Below are positions 5,940 through 7,479 of a stretch of DNA of 7,479 nt, in pieces. The stretch spans positions 1-7,479 of the forward strand of contig NZ_CAKROJ010000082.1 of the NCBI RefSeq assembly GCF_934372025.1. The letters run 5' to 3'. Position 1 is the first letter of the stretch. Each line of letters starts with the position of its first letter. The notes beneath the pieces are model-generated. The model was not told the origin of the DNA. It made no database searches and was given only the letters and a program-made list of their open reading frames with translations. The translations under genes were made by a program, and so were the position numbers. Source of the DNA: an uncultured Blautia sp. (GTDB taxonomy: Bacteria > Bacillota > Clostridia > Lachnospirales > Lachnospiraceae).

Positions 5940-6395
5940 TTAACCTTCAATTGCGATATAACCATTCTTTTCTTCTACGGCCTTCGGTGCTTTCTTCGGA
6001 ACAGAAAGTTTCAGAATACCGTCTTCATACTTTGCATGAACATCTTCTTCACTGACTGCATCACCTACATAGAAGCTTCTGCTTAAAGTACCGGCATAAC
6101 GTTCACGTCTGATGTAATTGCCTTTCTTATCCTGTTCATCTTTATCAAGACCTTTGGCTGCTGACAATGTCAGATAACCATCCTTCAGCTGAACCTTGAT
6201 CTCATCTTTCTTGAATCCAGGAAGATCAACATCCAGTTCATAGCTGCCGTCTGTTTCACGGATATCCGTTTTCATCATGTTCTGTGCATGTTTACCATAA
6301 AGTGGATTCTTCTTGCCCCAGAACTCATCTTTAAACGGGAAGTCCATCCAGTCATCATCAAATAAGTTTTCTCCAAAAATACTAGGCATTAACAT
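5940..6395 (-). CDS. Small heat-shock protein, Hsp20/alpha-crystallin family (downstream copy)
   Basis: A 151-residue chaperone of typical length. The short N-terminal arm MLMPSIFGENLFDD is followed by the alpha-crystallin domain (about 40-136). This contains DLPGFKKDEIKV (57-68), YIRRERYAG (94-102) and the GILKLSVPKK end strand (126-135). The C-terminal extension carries the I-x-I motif IAI (147-149) that ties subunits into oligomers. Such proteins hold unfolding proteins in the cytoplasm without ATP for later refolding. The start ATG 6395 has GGAG (6408..6405) at 9 nt; a second ATG two codons later is possible. It follows its paralogue after 136 bp and shares with it a nearly identical ribosome site and first codons. 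It is probably read from the CIRCE promoter at 7127-7155; only a weak internal promoter (TTGTAA, 17 bp, TAAATA on the minus strand) is seen. It ends at the terminator 5880-5909. Confidence 0.93.
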   Translation of the reverse strand: MLMPSIFGENLFDDDWMDFPFKDEFWGKKNPLYGKHAQNMMKTDIRETDGSYELDVDLPGFKKDEIKVQLKDGYLTLSAAKGLDKDEQDKKGNYIRRERYAGTLSRSFYVGDAVSEEDVHAKYEDGILKLSVPKKAPKAVEEKNGYIAIEG

Positions 6396-6420
6396 AAGTC
6401 ATCTCTCCTTTTCATGACAA

Positions 6421-6470
6421 ACAAATCTATATTTAAGTCTTTCGACTGTTACTTACAAATCTATTTTAAG
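6421..6470. repeat. Direct repeat ACAAATCTAT-(A)TTTAAG in the hsp20 intergenic gap
   Basis: ACAAATCTAT occurs at 6421-6430 and 6455-6464, each followed by (A)TTTAAG, so the imperfect repeat is 16-17 bp with copies 34 bp apart. Between them AGTC (6436-6439) and GACT (6444-6447) can form a very small hairpin, with a GAAA loop on the minus strand. The repeat lies in the leader of the downstream hsp20 gene. Function unknown. Confidence 0.5.
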
Positions 6471-6499
6471 GGTACCGCCCGAAGTCTCCGGGCAGTACC
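6471..6499 (-). other. Intercistronic GC-rich hairpin between the two hsp20 genes
   Basis: GGTACCGCCCG (6471-6481) and CGGGCAGTACC (6489-6499) are inverted copies around a 7-nt loop. On the plus strand one pair is a C-A mismatch, but in the minus-strand RNA it becomes a U-G wobble, so the 11-bp stem is complete in the hsp20 transcript. The sequence after it (CTTAAAATAG) is not a U-tract. It is more likely a partial terminator, RNA-processing site or 3'-end stabiliser than a full terminator. It would allow the two chaperones to be made in different amounts from one transcript. Confidence 0.6.
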
Positions 6500-6531
6500 A
6501 CGAGTCTTTTATCGATCAGATGCTGCTATTA

Positions 6532-6990
6532 TCATTCAATGGTGATATACTTCGGATCGTTTGAAACCGGTTTTGCTTCTTTCTTCGGAACAAACAGTTT
6601 CAGGATACCATGTTTGTACTCACCCTTGATGTCTTCCTGTGTAACATCTTCACCTACATAAAAGCTTCTCTCACAGGCACCGGCATAACGTTCACGTCTG
6701 ATGTAACGTCCTGTCTTCTTGTCATCCTCTTCTTCATCGAGGCCTTTGGCTGCGCTGACTGTCAGATAACCATCTTTCAGTGCTACCTTAACTTCATCTT
6801 TCTTGAAGCCCGGGACATCGATCACAAGCTCATAACCTTCTTTTGTTTCTTTAATATCTGTTTTCAGAAGGTTCTGTGCTCTGTGTCCGTACAGCTTCTT
6901 CTCTGCTTTCTTTTCATCTTTGTCATCGTAATAGAACGGTGTAAAGAAATCATCAAATAAGTTCTCTCCAAAAATACTAGGCATTAACAT
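6532..6990 (-). CDS. Small heat-shock protein, Hsp20/alpha-crystallin family (promoter-proximal copy)
   Basis: A 152-residue paralogue of the downstream hsp20. It has the same N-terminal MLMPSIFGENLFDD, then a different acidic/aromatic linker (FFTPFYYDDKDEKK, 15-28). The alpha-crystallin domain (about 41-136) has DVPGFKKDEVKV (58-69), YIRRERYAG (96-104) and GILKLFVPKK (128-137). The C-terminal I-x-I motif is ITI (149-151). The two proteins differ mainly in the linker, the charged loop around 85-93 and the tail, so they could form mixed oligomers or take different clients (inference). The start ATG 6990 has GGGAGA (7004..6999) at 8 nt. It is the first gene after the CIRCE-controlled promoter, with a long leader of about 130 nt. 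HrcA should repress it at normal temperature and release it on heat or misfolding stress, as is established for CIRCE genes. Confidence 0.94.
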   Translation of the reverse strand: MLMPSIFGENLFDDFFTPFYYDDKDEKKAEKKLYGHRAQNLLKTDIKETKEGYELVIDVPGFKKDEVKVALKDGYLTVSAAKGLDEEEDDKKTGRYIRRERYAGACERSFYVGEDVTQEDIKGEYKHGILKLFVPKKEAKPVSNDPKYITIE

Positions 6991-7018
6991 AAGTCATCTC
7001 TCCCTTTTCTTTTATGAT

Positions 7019-7087
7019 CTATCTTGAAATAAGTTTTAAGTTCTGAACCCGGTTGGTATGAAGGACATCTAAGAGATTTTCTTTCAT
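7019..7087 (-). CDS. Possible leader ORF in the hsp20 5' UTR (22 aa)
   Basis: In the leader between the CIRCE promoter and the first hsp20 gene, an ATG at 7087 opens a 22-codon frame (MKENLLDVLHTN...), ending in TAG at 7021..7019, 28 bp before the hsp20 start. The upstream sequence is purine-rich (AAGAAGA directly before the ATG, GAGGG further off), but there is no well-placed Shine-Dalgarno. I recognise no family. It may be a chance frame; it is listed because the leader is unusually long. Confidence 0.2.
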   Translation of the reverse strand: MKENLLDVLHTNRVQNLKLISR

Positions 7088-7126
7088 TCTTCTTATCTCT
7101 TATCCCTCTTCCTTTGTTCTAGTTGT

Positions 7127-7155
7127 ACTATAACATCTATTGTTAGCACTGTCAA
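7127..7155 (-). promoter_or_regulatory. Sigma-A promoter of the hsp20 unit
   Basis: On the minus strand a perfect -35 TTGACA (7155..7150) and -10 TATAGT (7132..7127; five of six) are exactly 17 bp apart. The -35 overlaps the spacer and inner end of the CIRCE element, so HrcA binding would directly block RNA polymerase. Transcription should start near 7120, leaving a leader of about 130 nt. Confidence 0.88.
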
Positions 7156-7169
7156 GAGGTGAGTGCTAA
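7143..7169. promoter_or_regulatory. CIRCE operator (HrcA-binding site)
   Basis: TTAGCACTG, 9 bp, GAGTGCTAA. This matches the established CIRCE consensus TTAGCACTC-N9-GAGTGCTAA at all but one of 18 arm positions (G for C at 7151). CIRCE is bound by the heat-shock repressor HrcA, whose activity depends on GroEL. Here it overlaps the -35 of the hsp20 promoter. The classical CIRCE genes are groESL and hrcA-grpE-dnaK; control of an hsp20 pair puts these small chaperones in the same regulon. Confidence 0.93.
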
Positions 7170-7172
7170 TTA

Positions 7173-7215
7173 TTTTGTGAAGATTTTGTGAAGCCTTGAT
7201 TTTACGGGCTTCACA
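7173..7215. repeat. Tandem TTTTGTGAAG repeat and inverted repeat, possible att core
   Basis: TTTTGTGAAG occurs at 7173-7182 and 7184-7193 with an 11-bp period. The second copy runs into TGTGAAGCC (7187-7195), which pairs perfectly with GGCTTCACA (7207-7215) across 11 bp. The stem is not followed by a T-run on the minus strand, and on the plus strand GGGA separates it from a short T-run with no gene to terminate. Two 9-bp inverted arms around a short spacer beside an integrase gene resemble a tyrosine-recombinase core site, but this is inference; a cruciform or a weak terminator are alternatives. Confidence 0.35.
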
Positions 7216-7241
7216 GGGATTTTTCACTTGCTTTCGCACTC

Positions 7242-7324
7242 GATTTTCTTGATTTGACCACATTTTTACGACAAATTCTTGGAAAAATATATTCGTCTGA
7301 TTTTCTTACCACATTTTACGACAA
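7242..7324. repeat. Direct repeats downstream of the integrase gene, probable arm-type sites
   Basis: ACCACATTTTTACGACAA (7257-7274) and ACCACATTTTACGACAA (7308-7324) differ by one T and start 51 bp apart, close to five helical turns. Both are preceded by GATTTTCTT (7242-7250 and 7299-7307); in the first copy six extra bases separate the two parts. Paired direct repeats just beyond the 3' end of an integrase gene are typical of the sites bound by the integrase N-terminal domain at an element end. No gene is seen in the 6991-7335 gap apart from the possible leader ORF. Confidence 0.5.
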
Positions 7325-7335
7325 CGACTTATGGT

Positions 7336-7479
7336 TTATACCACAGCAGGTACGGTTTCTGGCAGGTTCATTTTAGACATCTCGTTCTCCACATGAGACT
7401 TCTCTGCAATATGATTGTAGACATTCATTGTGATCTGTGCATCTGAATGGCCCATCACATACTGCATAACTTTGGGATT
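7336..7479 (-). CDS. Tyrosine recombinase/integrase, C-terminal fragment (runs off right edge)
   Basis: The last 47 residues and TAA stop of a site-specific integrase; the upstream part, including the catalytic Arg and Lys positions, lies outside the window. The visible segment NPKVMQYVMGHSD...ITMNVYNH holds the C-terminal catalytic box: the His in MGHSD (residue 11 of the fragment) and the Tyr nucleophile in NVYNH (residue 21). A 26-residue tail rich in Glu, Lys and Val follows. This pattern is typical of the integrases of Firmicutes prophages and Tn916-like conjugative elements; the fragment is too short to choose between them. The gene reads towards the hsp20 promoter, and the space after its stop holds repeats that look like integrase-binding sites. 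The element it moves would therefore extend to the right of the window. Whether the gene is intact cannot be seen. Confidence 0.85.
   Translation of the reverse strand, partial: NPKVMQYVMGHSDAQITMNVYNHIAEKSHVENEMSKMNLPETVPAVV

Noticed and set aside
6610..6960. Plus-strand frame of 116 codons opposite the first hsp20
   Set aside because: It is antisense to a conserved chaperone gene, has no ribosome site, and shows Cys/Phe-rich composition typical of an antisense shadow.
7251..7274. A CtsR heat-shock box (GGTCAAA direct repeat) in TTTGACCACATTTTTACG
   Set aside because: Only one half-site matches; the second half has several mismatches, and the second copy of this repeat at 7308 lacks the TTTGACC part. 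The integrase arm-site reading explains it better.

Overview
The window looks like a chromosomal segment of a low-to-moderate GC Gram-positive anaerobe of the Clostridia, most likely Lachnospiraceae. This rests on strong AGGAGG-type ribosome binding sites, A/T-rich sigma-A promoters, a ThrH-type phosphatase, tandem DegV (FakB-like) proteins, and a CIRCE operator in front of small heat-shock genes. The family assignment is by pattern recognition only and has not been checked by search.

Layout from left to right. A DMT/EamA transporter (minus, 63-962) is divergent from a ThrH-type phosphoserine phosphatase/homoserine phosphotransferase (plus, start corrected to 1263, ending 1868). The 300-bp gap between them carries a thrH promoter, two palindromes and repeated ACTGTT words. 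thrH ends at a strong intrinsic terminator that probably also serves the opposing tRNA-Gly(UCC) (minus, 1971-2041), which has its own extended -10 promoter. Next comes a complete single-gene ABC exporter (minus, 2156-3904). It is divergent from a two-gene operon of DegV-family fatty-acid-binding proteins (plus, 4071-4934 and 4962-5861). The two transcription units have back-to-back promoters, and the -10 of the degV promoter lies inside a palindrome that matches the TnrA/GlnR consensus TGTNA-N7-TNACA.

The right part is a heat-shock module on the minus strand: two paralogous Hsp20/alpha-crystallin chaperones (6532-6990, then 5940-6395). They are probably read from one promoter at 7127-7155. 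The -35 of that promoter (TTGACA) sits inside a CIRCE element (7143-7169), the binding site of the HrcA repressor. The unit ends at a hairpin with a GAAA loop and a U-tract at 5880-5909. A further GC-rich hairpin without a U-tract lies between the two cistrons.

Immediately upstream of the CIRCE element the character changes. Positions 7336-7479 encode the last 47 residues of a tyrosine recombinase/integrase, with the second catalytic His and the Tyr nucleophile, running off the right edge. Between it and CIRCE lie direct repeats that look like integrase arm-type sites and an inverted repeat that could be a recombination core. The most economical reading is that the right edge is one end of an integrated mobile element inserted just upstream of the HrcA-controlled hsp20 promoter. 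I see no clear novel defence or biosynthetic system. The points most worth checking are the element boundary next to CIRCE, the GlnR/TnrA-like box on the fakB-like operon, and the RNA structures around the hsp20 pair.
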